Assembly: GCA_000720375.1 (NCBI GenBank) | Contig: JOAA01000056.1 | Location: 1-59,962 of the forward strand | DNA length: 59,962 nt | Direction of reading: 5' to 3' | From: Rhodococcus rhodnii | Lineage (GTDB): Bacteria; Actinomycetota; Actinomycetes; Mycobacteriales; Pseudonocardiaceae | Shown: one piece after another, positions 8,732 to 18,169 of the stretch | Position numbering within the stretch: position 1 is the stretch's first letter | Layout: every line of letters starts with the position of its first letter | The notes under the pieces: generated by a model | Seen by the model: the letters and a program-made list of their open reading frames with translations, nothing else | Database searches by the model: none | What the model was told of the DNA's origin: nothing | Position numbers and translations under genes: made by a program

Positions 8732-10075
8732 TTACAGCACCGGGAGCAACGTCTTCAGCTCGTACGGCGTAACGCTGCGGCGGTACTCGTCCCACTCAAC
8801 TCGCTTGTTGCGCAGGAAGAAGTCGTACACGTGCTCGCCCAACGCCTCGGCGAGCAGCTCCGAGTTCTCCATCTCCGCCAACGCTTCGCCCAGGTTCTGC
8901 GGCAGATTGGCGTATCCGGCCGCGCGACGCTCCGAATCGGACAACGACCACACGTCGTCCTCAGCCGCGGGCGGCAGCTCGTAACCCTTCTGCACACCCT
9001 GCAGACCGGCCGCGATGATCACCGCGTAGGCCAGGTACGGGTTGCACGCCGAGTCCAGGCTGCGAACCTCGACGCGCCGCGACGAAGCCTTGCCGAGCGA
9101 GTACATCGGCACGCGCACCAAAGCCGAGCGGTTCGCGTGGCCCCAGCACACCGCGGTCGGCGCCTCGCCGCCGACGATCAGGCGCTTGTAGGAGTTCACC
9201 CACTGGTTGGTCACCGCGGAGATCTCACGTGCGTGCTTCAACAGGCCCGCGACGAACGCCTTGCCGACCTCGGACAGCTCGTACGGGTCCTCGGCGTCGT
9301 AGAAGGCGTTGCGGTCGCCTTCGAACAGGCTCAGGTGCGTGTGCATGCCCGAGCCGGGCTTGTCGGAGAACGGCTTCGGCATGAACGACGCGTGCACGCT
9401 TTGCGTCAGCGCGACTTCCTTCACCACGTACCGGAACGTCATCACGTTGTCGGCCATGGTCAGCGCGTCGGCGTAGCGCAGGTCGATCTCCTGCTGGCCG
9501 GGGGCGCCTTCGTGGTGGCTGAACTCGACCGAGATGCCCATCGCTTCCAGCGCCTCGATGGCGTGCCTGCGGAAGTTCGTGGCCGTGGCGTGCGACGCCT
9601 GGTCGAAGTAGCCGCCGTTGTCGGCGGGCTCCGGCACGCTGCCGTCCGACGGGAGGTCCTTGAGCAGGAAGAACTCGATCTCCGGGTGCACGTACACGGT
9701 GAAGCCCATCTCGCTGGCGCGCGAGAGGGTCCGGCGCAGCACGTGCCGCGGGTCTGCCCAGGAAGGTGAGCCGTCCGGCATCGTGATGTCGCAGAACATC
9801 CGGGCCGAGTAGTGGTCGCCCTCCGGGGTCTCCCACGGCAGCACCTGGAAGGTGGACGGGTCCGGCTTGGCGACCATGTCGGACTCGTAGACCCGGGCGA
9901 AGCCTTGGATGGCCGAGCCGTCGAAGCCGATGCCCTCGGCGAACGCGCCTTCCAGCTCCGCGGGTGCGATCGCGACGGACTTCAGGAATCCCAGGACGTC
10001 GGTGAACCACAGCCGGACGAACCGGATGTCGCGTTCCTCAAGCGTCCTCAGGACGAACTCTTGCTGCCGATCCAT
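8732..10075 (-). CDS. glnA2: glutamine synthetase-like protein GlnA2
   Basis: 447 residues, colinear throughout with mycobacterial GlnA2 (446 residues), starting MDRQQEFVLRTLEERDIRFVRLWF. The GS-beta motif GFDGSAIQGF, the ATP-binding region and the metal-binding EIEFFL strand are intact. GlnA2-type enzymes of actinomycetes are not the main ammonia-assimilating enzyme; in Streptomyces the related protein gamma-glutamylates polyamines, so that reaction is a good alternative to glutamine synthesis here. In M. tuberculosis this gene sits next to two Hip1-type hydrolases and panB, which also occur in this window. A possible GlnR half-site pair lies 23 bp upstream. Confidence 0.92.
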   Translation of the reverse strand: MDRQQEFVLRTLEERDIRFVRLWFTDVLGFLKSVAIAPAELEGAFAEGIGFDGSAIQGFARVYESDMVAKPDPSTFQVLPWETPEGDHYSARMFCDITMPDGSPSWADPRHVLRRTLSRASEMGFTVYVHPEIEFFLLKDLPSDGSVPEPADNGGYFDQASHATATNFRRHAIEALEAMGISVEFSHHEGAPGQQEIDLRYADALTMADNVMTFRYVVKEVALTQSVHASFMPKPFSDKPGSGMHTHLSLFEGDRNAFYDAEDPYELSEVGKAFVAGLLKHAREISAVTNQWVNSYKRLIVGGEAPTAVCWGHANRSALVRVPMYSLGKASSRRVEVRSLDSACNPYLAYAVIIAAGLQGVQKGYELPPAAEDDVWSLSDSERRAAGYANLPQNLGEALAEMENSELLAEALGEHVYDFFLRNKRVEWDEYRRSVTPYELKTLLPVL

Positions 10076-10097
10076 GGCGTGAGCGTAGGCATGGCTT

Positions 10098-10113
10098 GTT
10101 ACTTCTATGTTTC
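10098..10113 (-). promoter_or_regulatory. possible GlnR box fragment
   Basis: On the minus strand, GAAAC-N6-GTAAC resembles the inner half of the actinomycete GlnR box (gTnAc-n6-GaAAc-n6-GtnAc-n6-GaAAc). It lies 23 bp before glnA2. The outer half-sites are poor, so this is a weak call based on spacing and gene context. Confidence 0.3.
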
Positions 10114-10143
10114 CTGGGTCCCCTTCTGTGGTCACGCTCTGTG

Positions 10144-10362
10144 TCAGGTGATGTCCACAGCGACACCTCGCTGCCGCAGCACGTCGATCACGTGCGCGTT
10201 GTCGAACGCGGCGAGCACCGGAAGCTCGTCGTTGCTGTGCACTGTTCGCCGAAAGCTGAGGCTCCGCAGCGGCGTGGTGTCCAGCAGCGGCGCGAGATCG
10301 GGCACCGGGCCCTTGTCCGCGGTGTCGATGGCGACGATCTCCAGGTTCAGTCCGGCGAGCGG
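10144..10362 (-). pseudogene. C-terminal remnant of a leucine-rich-repeat-like protein
   Basis: A 72-codon open frame on the minus strand with normal third-position GC bias. It has an in-frame TGA directly before it and no start codon in its first 19 codons. The translation (DLAPLLDTTPLRSLSFRR, then VIDVLRQRGVAVDIT and stop) reads like the last repeats of a leucine-rich protein. I interpret it as the 3' end left behind after deletion of the rest of the gene. It could also be chance coding bias. Confidence 0.4.
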
Positions 10363-10384
10363 TCAACAGCTGGCGAAAGTGCAC

Positions 10385-11650
10385 TTATGCTGCGATCTTC
10401 TGGCTGCTGCGCTTGATCGCGATCGACATCGCGGCGGCCACCATGCACAGCAGGCCCGCGCCGTACCAGGCCATGTCGTAGCTGCCCAAGTGGTCACGGG
10501 TCGCGCCGGCGGCCGTCGCGGCGAACGCGGCGCCCAGTTGGTGTGACGCGAAGACCCAGCCGAACACGATCGGGCCGGACATTCCGAAGCGGTCACGGCA
10601 CAGCGCGACCGTCGGCGGCACGGTCGCCACCCAGTCCAGGCCGTAGAAGATGATGAACGCCCACATCGGCGGCTGGACGGTCGGCGCGAACAGCCCTGGC
10701 AGGAGCAGCAAGGAGCCGCCACGCAGGGCGTAGTACGCGCCGAGCAGCCAGCGCGGGTCGATCCGGTCGGTCAGCCAGCCGGAGAAGATCGTGCCCGCGA
10801 CGTCGAAGATCCCCACCAGCGCCAGCAATCCCGCGGCCGTGGTCATCGGTACGCCGTGGTCGTGGGCCGCGGGCACGAAATGCGTCCCGATCAGGCCGTT
10901 GGTCGACGCACCACAGATCGCGAAACCGCCCGCGAGCAGCCAGAACGTGCCGCTGCGCATCGAAGTGCCGAGCACCTGCAGCGCCCGGCGGGCCGCGCCT
11001 TTGTTGGGTGGCGGCGGGGGCTCGGGGGCGTCGGCACCGAGTGCGGTCGTGCCCACCTGGCTTGGGTGATCGCGCAGGAAGATCAGCACAACGGGGACGA
11101 CGAGCAACGCGACTCCGGCGATGACCAGCGACGCCGAGCGCCAGCCGATGTCCGTGGCCATGTTCGCCACGATCGGCAGGAAGACCAGTTGGCCGGTCGC
11201 GCCCGCGGCCGTCAGCACTCCGCTGACCAGGCCTCGATGCTTCACGAACCAGCGGGATGTCACGGTCGCGACGAAGGCGAGGGCCATCGATCCGGTGCCG
11301 ACGCCGACGAAAATCCCCCAAAAGAGGATCAGCTGCCAACTGGCTGTCATCACCACGGTCAGCCCCGAGCCCGCGGCGACCAGGACCAATGCGCTGGCCA
11401 CGACCTTGCGCATGCCGAACCGCTCCATCAGCGCGGCGGCGAACGGCGAGATCACCCCGTAGAGCACGAGGTTCACCGACACGGCGAGCGAGATCGTGCC
11501 GCGTGACCAGCCGAACTCCTGGTGCAACGGGTCGATCAGCACACCAGGTGCCGCCCGGAAGCCGGCCGCGCCGAGCAGCGCGGTGAACGAGACGCCGGCC
11601 ACCCACCAGGCCCAGTGCACCCGCCTGGTCCGCACTTCGAGTTGTGTCAC
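10385..11650 (-). CDS. MFS transporter, oxalate/formate-antiporter-like
   Basis: About 421 residues with 12 predicted transmembrane segments in two sets of six, split by a loop containing PEPPPPPNK. The layout (REFGWSRG-like opening, MERFGMRKV loop 2-3, GMSGPIVFGWVFASHQLGAA near the end) is that of the OFA/monocarboxylate branch of the major facilitator superfamily. The frame is open to 11722, but GTG 11650 removes an unlikely N-terminal tail; GTG 11635 is also possible. It is divergent from a GlxA-type regulator, which probably controls it. Substrate unknown, probably an organic acid or drug. Confidence 0.8.
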   Translation of the reverse strand: MTQLEVRTRRVHWAWWVAGVSFTALLGAAGFRAAPGVLIDPLHQEFGWSRGTISLAVSVNLVLYGVISPFAAALMERFGMRKVVASALVLVAAGSGLTVVMTASWQLILFWGIFVGVGTGSMALAFVATVTSRWFVKHRGLVSGVLTAAGATGQLVFLPIVANMATDIGWRSASLVIAGVALLVVPVVLIFLRDHPSQVGTTALGADAPEPPPPPNKGAARRALQVLGTSMRSGTFWLLAGGFAICGASTNGLIGTHFVPAAHDHGVPMTTAAGLLALVGIFDVAGTIFSGWLTDRIDPRWLLGAYYALRGGSLLLLPGLFAPTVQPPMWAFIIFYGLDWVATVPPTVALCRDRFGMSGPIVFGWVFASHQLGAAFAATAAGATRDHLGSYDMAWYGAGLLCMVAAAMSIAIKRSSQKIAA

Positions 11651-11720
11651 CTGAAAAGGGTGACTTGGATTCCACAGCGGAAACAGTGGCCGGGATGCCA
11701 ACATGTGCAAGAATCTGGCC

Positions 11721-12668
11721 ATGCCGCACGTCGTCGCCGTACTCGCCCTCTCCGAGGTGATCGGCTATGACATGACGATCCCGCCGATGGTCTTCGACCC
11801 GGCCGGCGATCGCTACGACGTGCGCCTGTGCAGCATCGACAACAAACCCGTGCAGGTCTACGGCGGATACCAGCTGGTGCTGAACCACGGCCCGGAGACG
11901 CTGGCCGAGGCGGACACCGTGATCATCCCGGGCACCCGGATCCCCGGCCCGCGCTACGACGGCACGCTGCCCGGCGAGGTCGCCGAGGCGCTCGCCACGA
12001 TCCGGCCAGGCACGCGGATCATGTCGATCTGCACGGGCGCGTTCGTGCTCGGCGCGGCCGGGATCCTCGACGGACGCCCAGCGACCACGCACTGGAACCA
12101 CACCAAGAAGTTCCGTGAGCTGTACCCGAAGGTCCTGCTGAATGAAGACGTTCTCTTCGTTGACGACGGTGACGTCCTGACCTCAGCCGGGTTGGTCGCG
12201 GGCATCGACCTGTGCCTCCATGTGCTGCGCAACGACCACGGCAGCGAGGTCGCCAACCATGCGGCGCGCTACTGCGTGGTGCCGTCATGGCGTGACGGCG
12301 GTCAACGGCAGTTCATCGAGCGCCCATTGCCGGAGATCGGCGAGGCATCGACCGCGGCGACTCGTTCGTGGGCGTTGGAACGGTTGTCCGAAGGCCTCGA
12401 CCTGGACACGCTCGCCGGGCACGCGAAAATGAGCGTCCGCACGTTCAGCCGCCGATTCCGTGCGGAAACCGGAATGAGCCCGGGCAAATGGCTGTTGCGG
12501 CAACGCCTGGAACACGCGCGGCACCTTTTGGAGAGCACGGATCTCGCCGTCGACCGGGTCGCCGAGGAATCCGGCCTCGGCACGGCCGCTTCTTTGCGCC
12601 AGCACTTGCGGGTGAGCCTCGGCGTGTCACCGTTGGGCTACAGGAAGGCATTCCGGCCGCCTTCTTGA
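11721..12668 (+). CDS. GlxA-type AraC family regulator with DJ-1/PfpI domain
   Basis: 315 residues. The N-terminal half is a DJ-1/PfpI-like amidotransferase fold with the nucleophile-elbow segment SICTGAFVLGAAGILDG. The C-terminal ~100 residues hold two AraC-type helix-turn-helix motifs (LDTLAGHAKMSVRTFSRRF and LAVDRVAEESGLGTAASLRQHLR). This architecture is the GlxA group of transcription regulators. ATG 11721 begins directly at the conserved first strand (MPHVVAVLAL); ATG 11703 is less likely. The divergent MFS gene starts 70 bp away and is the probable target. The ligand is unknown. Confidence 0.88.
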   Translation: MPHVVAVLALSEVIGYDMTIPPMVFDPAGDRYDVRLCSIDNKPVQVYGGYQLVLNHGPETLAEADTVIIPGTRIPGPRYDGTLPGEVAEALATIRPGTRIMSICTGAFVLGAAGILDGRPATTHWNHTKKFRELYPKVLLNEDVLFVDDGDVLTSAGLVAGIDLCLHVLRNDHGSEVANHAARYCVVPSWRDGGQRQFIERPLPEIGEASTAATRSWALERLSEGLDLDTLAGHAKMSVRTFSRRFRAETGMSPGKWLLRQRLEHARHLLESTDLAVDRVAEESGLGTAASLRQHLRVSLGVSPLGYRKAFRPPS

Positions 12669-12703
12669 GGTTGTCTCAGCCGCAGCGCCCTACGATGCGT
12701 GGC

Positions 12704-13378
12704 ATGTTCAAGCGTCTGCTGTTGCTCGGAGTGCTGGGGCTCGTCACGGCCGCGGGGTGCACGTCGACATCCAACCAACCCGGCAGTGGTTCGCTTCCGG
12801 ACGGCGCCGGCCTGCTCAGGGACGCCGCCGAGGCGGTCAAGCCGATCAACAGCGCGACCTTCGCGCTGAAGGTCAACGGCCAGGTGCCGGGCATCCCGGT
12901 CAAGGAGGTCTCCGGCGACCTGACCAAGGCCGGTGACGCCAAGGGCAACGCCAAGCTCGACCAGTTCGGCCAGACCTTCGAGGTCCAGTACGTGCTGAAG
13001 GACAAGATCCTCTTCATCAAGGGCATCACCGGCTCCTGGCAGCAGTTCGGCGACGCGACGCAGATCTACGACCCGTCGGCGATCCTGGATCCGAACCGGG
13101 GCATCGCCAAACTCCTCACCTCGATCCAGTCACCGGTCACCGAGGCACAGGAGGACATCGCGGGCGTCAAGACGTACCGGGTCGCGGGCAAGGTCGCCAA
13201 GGACGTCGTCACCGGCCTGGTGCCTGCCGTCCAGTCCGATGTGAACGTCAAGATCTGGGTCAAACAGGACGGCAACCACCAGCCGGTGCGGGCGCTGGTC
13301 GAACTGACGCCAGGCAACTCGGTCGAGATCACGCTGTCCGAGGTGGACAAGCCGGTCACGGTCGAAAAGCCGGTCTAG
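12704..13378 (+). CDS. lprG: LprG/LppX-family lipoprotein
   Basis: 224 residues. A lipoprotein signal peptide ([19 protein letters not shown], lipobox TAAGC) leads into the LprG/LppX domain, a half-barrel with a hydrophobic pocket that in mycobacteria carries triacylated lipids across the cell envelope. ATG 12695 is an alternative start three codons upstream. The stop overlaps the GTG of the next gene, an exporter of the P55 type, exactly as in the mycobacterial lprG-Rv1410c operon. The pair probably moves acylglycerols or glycolipids outward. The orthology is inferred from domain plus gene order. Confidence 0.82.
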   Translation: MFKRLLLLGVLGLVTAAGCTSTSNQPGSGSLPDGAGLLRDAAEAVKPINSATFALKVNGQVPGIPVKEVSGDLTKAGDAKGNAKLDQFGQTFEVQYVLKDKILFIKGITGSWQQFGDATQIYDPSAILDPNRGIAKLLTSIQSPVTEAQEDIAGVKTYRVAGKVAKDVVTGLVPAVQSDVNVKIWVKQDGNHQPVRALVELTPGNSVEITLSEVDKPVTVEKPV

Positions 13379-14895
13379 TGACCACTCTGGCCGTGCCCCG
13401 CAAAGGCCGCAGGGTCGCGATCGGGGCAGGAGGTCTCGCCGTCCTGCTCGGTGCGCTGGACACCTACGTCGTGGTCAGCGTGCTCAACGACATCATGCGG
13501 GACCTGAACATCGCGGTGAACCGGCTCGAGCAGGCCACCCCGATCGTCACCGGGTACCTGCTCGGCTACATCGCGGCGATGCCGTTGCTCGGCCAGGCTT
13601 CCGACCGGTTCGGCAGGCGCGCCTTGTTGCAGGCCTGCCTGATCGGGTTCACGGCAGGCTCGATCATCACGGCCGTCGCGACGGATTTGCCGCTGCTGGT
13701 GGTCGGCCGTGTCGTGCAAGGCATTGCCAGTGGTGCGTTGCTGCCCGTGACGCTTGCGCTCGCCGCGGACCTTTGGGCGGAACGCAAACGTGCCACCGTG
13801 CTCGGCGCGGTTGGTGCGGCGCAGGAACTGGGCAGCGTGCTCGGCCCTATTTACGGTGTGGTCCTGGCTGTCGCTTTCGGATCGTGGCGGGGCCTCTTCT
13901 GGGTGAACGTTCCGTTGGCCGTGATCGCCATGGTGGCCATTCACTTCACGGTTCCCGGACGGGACAAACAAGGCCCGGCACCGGCCAAGGTGGACATTAC
14001 CGGCGGCGTCCTGCTGGCCGTGACCTTGGGGCTCGCGGTCGTCGGGTTGTACAACCCCGATCCGGAGCACGCGGTTCTGCCGCCGTGGGGCGTGCCGGTG
14101 CTGATCGGTGCGTTCGTCGCGTTGCTGGGATTCCTGGCGTGGGAGAAGTTCGCGCGTACCAAGCTGATCGACCCCGCCGGCGTTCGGATGGGTCCGTTCC
14201 TCGCCGCGCTGGGCGCGTCCGTCGCAGCGGGCGCGGCGTTGATGGTCACGCTGGTGAACATCGAACTCGTCGCGCAGACACTGCTCGGCAAGGACCGCAC
14301 CGGCGCGGTGTTCCTGCTCGTACGGTTCCTGGTCGCGCTGCCGATCGGTGCGTTGCTGGGCGGCTGGCTCGCGGCCCGGATCGGCGACCGCTGGGTCGCG
14401 TTCGGTGGTTTGCTCATCGCGGCCGCGGGGTACTTGCTGATCTCGGGCTGGCCGGTGGACGTGCTGGCCGCGCGGCACGACCTCGGGCTGTTCACCCTGC
14501 CCAGGCTGGACACCGACCTGGTGATCGCCGGGCTCGGGCTTGGCCTGGTGATCGGGCCGCTGTCCTCGGTCGTGCTACGCGTTGTGCCCGCAGCACAACA
14601 CGGCGTGGCGTCCGCCGGGGTGGTCGTGGCCAGGATGACGGGCATGCTGGTCGGTGTGGCTGCGCTCACAGCGTGGGGCCTTTACCGTTTCCACAGCCTG
14701 ACCGCGGACCTGGACACGCCGTTGCCGTTCGGCAAGAGCAAGGAGCAGTTCGACGCCGAAACAGCCGCGTACAAGGCCAAACTGTTCGACGCGTTGAACA
14801 CCGAGTACAGCGAGATCTTCCTGATCACGTCGGTGATCTGCGTGCTCGGCGCGCTGCTGGCGCTGGCCTGCGGCGCCGCACGCCGCCACGATTGA
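13378..14895 (+). CDS. P55-type MFS lipid/drug exporter
   Basis: 505 residues, 14 predicted transmembrane segments, DHA2-like major facilitator family. The signature region [14 protein letters not shown] (loop 2-3) is intact. Between helices near the C-terminus there is a long extracytoplasmic stretch ([42 protein letters not shown]), a feature of mycobacterial P55 (Rv1410c). It starts with GTG overlapping the stop of the lprG-like gene by one base, so the two are coupled. Known role of the family: export of triacylglycerides together with LprG, and drug efflux. Confidence 0.85.
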   Translation: MTTLAVPRKGRRVAIGAGGLAVLLGALDTYVVVSVLNDIMRDLNIAVNRLEQATPIVTGYLLGYIAAMPLLGQASDRFGRRALLQACLIGFTAGSIITAVATDLPLLVVGRVVQGIASGALLPVTLALAADLWAERKRATVLGAVGAAQELGSVLGPIYGVVLAVAFGSWRGLFWVNVPLAVIAMVAIHFTVPGRDKQGPAPAKVDITGGVLLAVTLGLAVVGLYNPDPEHAVLPPWGVPVLIGAFVALLGFLAWEKFARTKLIDPAGVRMGPFLAALGASVAAGAALMVTLVNIELVAQTLLGKDRTGAVFLLVRFLVALPIGALLGGWLAARIGDRWVAFGGLLIAAAGYLLISGWPVDVLAARHDLGLFTLPRLDTDLVIAGLGLGLVIGPLSSVVLRVVPAAQHGVASAGVVVARMTGMLVGVAALTAWGLYRFHSLTADLDTPLPFGKSKEQFDAETAAYKAKLFDALNTEYSEIFLITSVICVLGALLALACGAARRHD

Positions 14896-14943
14896 CATCG
14901 ATCGTGGATTGCGAAGGCGCGGGGATTAAGAGACCCTTCAAAA

Positions 14944-15279
14944 GTGACCGAGCAACGGGTCGTACTGAATCTAGACGAGGCTGGCGTGGCGGTTGATCTG
15001 CCCCAGCTGGACAATGCACAGGATGTAGTCCAAGACGTGGCGTATCGCCCGGTGGATTTCCGCGATGACGATCTGCCTTCCGCCTTGGAACGGTCGGCAG
15101 CCTGGCTACGGAAAGCCGAGGAGTGGCTCGGCGAGCCAGTGGACGTCATGGCGATCCATTTGGACTACGACGACAGTGGAGATGCGCCGTACTTCGAAGT
15201 CAAGCTGTTGTGCAACGACGAAGATCTCGCCGGGGCACCGATCGCGGTCCGCGAACAACAACGGCGTGCCTCACCGTAG
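14944..15279 (+). CDS. hypothetical acidic protein
   Basis: 111 residues from a GTG start, strongly acidic (many Asp/Glu), with no signal peptide or membrane segment. The middle (LERSAAWLRKAEEWLGEPVDVMAIHLDYDDSGDAPYFEVKLLCNDEDL) looks like a compact alpha/beta domain. Third-position GC bias is normal, so it is probably a real gene. It follows the lprG/p55 pair after 48 bp without a clear terminator and may be part of that transcript. I do not recognise the family. Confidence 0.65.
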   Translation: MTEQRVVLNLDEAGVAVDLPQLDNAQDVVQDVAYRPVDFRDDDLPSALERSAAWLRKAEEWLGEPVDVMAIHLDYDDSGDAPYFEVKLLCNDEDLAGAPIAVREQQRRASP

Positions 15280-15342
15280 AAGCGGCCCTGTGCCGGGAGG
15301 CGCGGCGCTAGAATCGGTGGAGTATCGCGCTGCAGATTAAGG

Positions 15343-15531
15343 ATGTGCGCCATTACCCCATCGAAGGATCTCTTCAGCCACGCCAACGCCGACGACGCGG
15401 GCACCGCGACCCGAGCGGAAGGCAAGGCCTCCCACCAGAACCTCTTCAGCCAGCAACAACAAGAATCGACCGGGACCGAGGTTGCGCGGCCGAAAGCGTT
15501 GCCGCGCAACCCATTCCAGCTGCCGTCCTAG
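15343..15531 (+). CDS. small protein with internal repeat
   Basis: 62 residues, polar and Gln/Ala/Asn-rich, with no membrane segment. Two related stretches follow each other: SKDLFSHANADDAGTAT and HQNLFSQQQQESTGTEV, then a short RNPFQLPS end. The codons show the local third-position GC bias, which supports a real gene. A TAGAAT -10-like hexamer lies 29 bp upstream (15309-15314), without a clear -35. The AAGG before ATG is too close for a normal ribosome binding site, so the start is uncertain. The repeated LFS motif could mark a peptide precursor or a docking protein; no modifying enzyme is adjacent. The end overlaps the next, convergent gene by 4 nt. Confidence 0.5.
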   Translation: MCAITPSKDLFSHANADDAGTATRAEGKASHQNLFSQQQQESTGTEVARPKALPRNPFQLPS

Positions 15532-16490
15532 AGCAGCATCTTGCCGGGGTCGACGTCCTCGGTCAGCATCCCGTTCGCCTTCATCAGCGCCACAACACCT
15601 TTCAGGCGCTCGACGTCGATGGTGCTCGGGTACAGACCGAGCCGGAGCACTTGGGCGACCCCCGGGTCGACTTTCGCGTACCCGGTGACAACGCTCTGCA
15701 CTTCGGCCTTGTCGCCCGCATCCCGTTGCGCCTTAACAAGAGCGCGCCGGAACGCGTCAATCGTCTTCGGGCGCTGCTGGGCGAACTTCGTGCTCGTCGC
15801 GTACCCGCCGATGGGCAGGTCCACGGCATCGCCGGTGATGGTGTCCAGCACCGACACCGCACCGATCTGTTGCATCGCACGGGTGATGAACGGCTCGACG
15901 AGCATTGCCGCGTCAACGTCCTTGCGCTGCAACGCCGCCTGCATGTCCGGGAACGCCATTTCGGCGAACTGCACCGTGTTCGCGTCAAGGCCCTTGGCCT
16001 TCATCGCCGCCCGCACCGCGAGCTCGGCGACGTTCGCGCGGGTGTTCACCGCGATCTTCTTGTTCATCAGGTCGGCCGGCGTCTTCACGGTCGAGTCCGG
16101 TGTGGTCACCACGAGGAACATCTCGGGTTTGGCGCGGTAGCCGTCGGCGACGAGCTTGAGGTCCGCCGCACCCTTGGCCTGCGCGGAAAGGAACGAGACC
16201 CAGTTGCCGAAGGTCACGTCCAGCTCGCCGTTGACCAGGCCGGGGATGCCCGCGGCGCCGCCCTGGATGGTCTGCAGCTCGACCTCGACGCCCTCGTCGC
16301 GGAAGTAGCCCTTCTTGATCGCGAGGTGGACCGGTGCGACGTCGACGATGGGCAGCACACCTAGTCTGATCTTGGCCTGTTCCACTCCTGGGGTGACCGG
16401 TTCTTCGCCGGACAGCAAGCCACAGCCGGGCACGGCCGTGATGAGCACAGCGGCAAGCACGCCGAGAAAGGCGCGGCGGGGGCGAGTCAT
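15528..16490 (-). CDS. ABC-transporter solute-binding lipoprotein (NrtA/SsuA/ThiY-like)
   Basis: 320 residues from ATG 16490. A lipobox (AVPGC) follows a basic signal peptide (MTRPRRAFLGVLAAVLITAVPGC). The body is a periplasmic-binding-protein type II fold of the NMT1/SsuA group (KIRLGVLPIVDVAPVHLAIKKGYFRDEGVEVEL, then FGNWVSFLSAQAKG). Such proteins deliver sulfonates, nitrate, pyrimidine precursors or related small molecules to an ABC importer. No permease or ATPase gene is adjacent, so it is an orphan in this window and its substrate is open. Confidence 0.85.
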   Translation of the reverse strand: MTRPRRAFLGVLAAVLITAVPGCGLLSGEEPVTPGVEQAKIRLGVLPIVDVAPVHLAIKKGYFRDEGVEVELQTIQGGAAGIPGLVNGELDVTFGNWVSFLSAQAKGAADLKLVADGYRAKPEMFLVVTTPDSTVKTPADLMNKKIAVNTRANVAELAVRAAMKAKGLDANTVQFAEMAFPDMQAALQRKDVDAAMLVEPFITRAMQQIGAVSVLDTITGDAVDLPIGGYATSTKFAQQRPKTIDAFRRALVKAQRDAGDKAEVQSVVTGYAKVDPGVAQVLRLGLYPSTIDVERLKGVVALMKANGMLTEDVDPGKMLL

Positions 16491-16549
16491 GCGCACAGAA
16501 TGGCACGGCCGGGCGCTGCCGACCACCGCCTTCGCGCTCAGGTGAAGAC

Positions 16550-18169
16550 TCAACTGCACTTCATGCCTTCCGCTGGGAGTTTGAGTTCGACCAGGTATGC
16601 CGCACCCGCATCGTTGACGCATTTGCTGTCACCCAGGAATGCGGTATGGCTGTTGGCTTCGACGGTCAGCAGGTTCGCGCCGAGCGCCTTCGCCAGTTTC
16701 ACGCCGGAGTCATACGGCGTGGCCGGGTCGCCGGTCGACGAGATGACCAGGACCTTGGGCAGGCCAGGCACTTTCGGCTCGTGCGGCTGACTGGTGCTGG
16801 GCACCGGCCAGAACGCGCATTCGTCCAGTGCCGCGACGAAATCCTCGTCCTCGTTCAGCGAGCTTTTCGGTACGCCGTCACGGATCCGGCGCATTTGTTC
16901 CTCGACCACCGCACGGTCTTTCACCTGCGGGTCGTCCACGCAGTGCACCGCGGTGAACGCGTCGTGGATGTTGGAGTACTTCCCGTCCGGCCCGCGACCG
17001 AGGTAGAGGTCGGCGAACTGGAGCAGCGATTCGCCCTTGCCCTCGGTCAGCTCGGTGAGGCTCTTCTCCAGCCCGGTCCACACGTCCTCGCTGTAGAGGA
17101 ACTGCGCCACCGCGGTAACCGCGTCCGAATAGGACAGTTTGCGGTCGCCGACGGTCAGCGGCGTGGTCTTCAGCGGGTCGAGCATCGCGTCCAGCTTCGC
17201 CTCGGCCTGCGCGGCATCCGTGCCCAGCGGACAGGTCTGTTTGCGCACGCAAGCCGCGACGAACGCGTCGAACGCCTTCTTGAACCCGTTGGCCTGGCCG
17301 ATCGCGCTCGCCACACGGTCGGCGTTCGGGTCGACCGCGCCGTCGAGCACCATCGTGCGGACATTGCCGGGGAACGCTTCCGCGTACGCCGTGCCGATCC
17401 TGGTGCCGTACGAGAAGCCGACGTAGTTGAGCTTCCGCTCACCCAATGCCGACCGGAGCACGTCCATGTCCTTGGCGACTTCGCGTGTGCCGATGTTCGC
17501 GAGCACCTCGGCCCCGGTGTTGGCGACGCACTTGTCGGCGTACTCCTTACTCTCCTTCTCCGCCGCGGCAACGGCTTCCGGGCCGCTGCCGGGGACCGGT
17601 GCTTCCAGCCGGTCGGCGTCTTTCTCCGCGTCGGACAAGCACTGCACGGCCGGTTCACTCGCGCCGATCCCGCGCGGATCGAAGCCGACCAGATCAAACC
17701 GGGCAGACAGCGGATGATCCCAGCCATTGCCGGCCATGGCCGCGGCGGCGACCATCCCGGACTGGCCCGGACCACCTAGGTTGATCACCACTGCACCGAG
17801 CCGGTCCGCCGCGCTGCTCGCTTCCTTGCGCAGCAAGCCGATGCTGATGTCACGGCCATCCGGTTTCGCGTAGTCGAGTGGCACGCGCAGGGTGGCGCAC
17901 CGCAGGTCCTCATCGTCGTACAACGACTCGGTGATGAAGTCTGTGGCGTAGTCCGCACATGCGTCCCAGGACAACGGCTGCGCGTAGAACCGGTCCAGTC
18001 CGGGCGGAACCGGACCGATCGGGCCGGTCGCCCGTGCCGCGATGGGTGTTCCGGGCACAGCTGAGGAACAAGCGGTCAACGCGAGAAGTACGGCTACCCC
18101 CAGCGCTCCGATTCCCCTGGCACGGCGCACGTTCCCAAGATCGTCTGATAACGGCATTTTGTTACGCAC
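16550..18169 (-). CDS. TAP-like alpha/beta-hydrolase lipoprotein (Hip1/CaeA type), copy 1
   Basis: 539 residues from GTG (ATG four codons later is an alternative). Lipobox LTAC near residue 34. Alpha/beta hydrolase with oxyanion segment NLGGPGQSG, nucleophile GFSYGT and the C-terminal TAP-like domain; ISSTGDPATPYDSG precedes the catalytic His in NSHTAFLG. Family members are secreted tripeptidyl aminopeptidases or the mycobacterial cell-wall serine hydrolase Hip1/CaeA. Its start overlaps the end of the similar upstream gene by 8 nt, so both are one transcript. The pair mirrors Rv2223c-Rv2224c beside glnA2 in M. tuberculosis. Confidence 0.88.
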   Translation of the reverse strand: MRNKMPLSDDLGNVRRARGIGALGVAVLLALTACSSAVPGTPIAARATGPIGPVPPGLDRFYAQPLSWDACADYATDFITESLYDDEDLRCATLRVPLDYAKPDGRDISIGLLRKEASSAADRLGAVVINLGGPGQSGMVAAAAMAGNGWDHPLSARFDLVGFDPRGIGASEPAVQCLSDAEKDADRLEAPVPGSGPEAVAAAEKESKEYADKCVANTGAEVLANIGTREVAKDMDVLRSALGERKLNYVGFSYGTRIGTAYAEAFPGNVRTMVLDGAVDPNADRVASAIGQANGFKKAFDAFVAACVRKQTCPLGTDAAQAEAKLDAMLDPLKTTPLTVGDRKLSYSDAVTAVAQFLYSEDVWTGLEKSLTELTEGKGESLLQFADLYLGRGPDGKYSNIHDAFTAVHCVDDPQVKDRAVVEEQMRRIRDGVPKSSLNEDEDFVAALDECAFWPVPSTSQPHEPKVPGLPKVLVISSTGDPATPYDSGVKLAKALGANLLTVEANSHTAFLGDSKCVNDAGAAYLVELKLPAEGMKCS

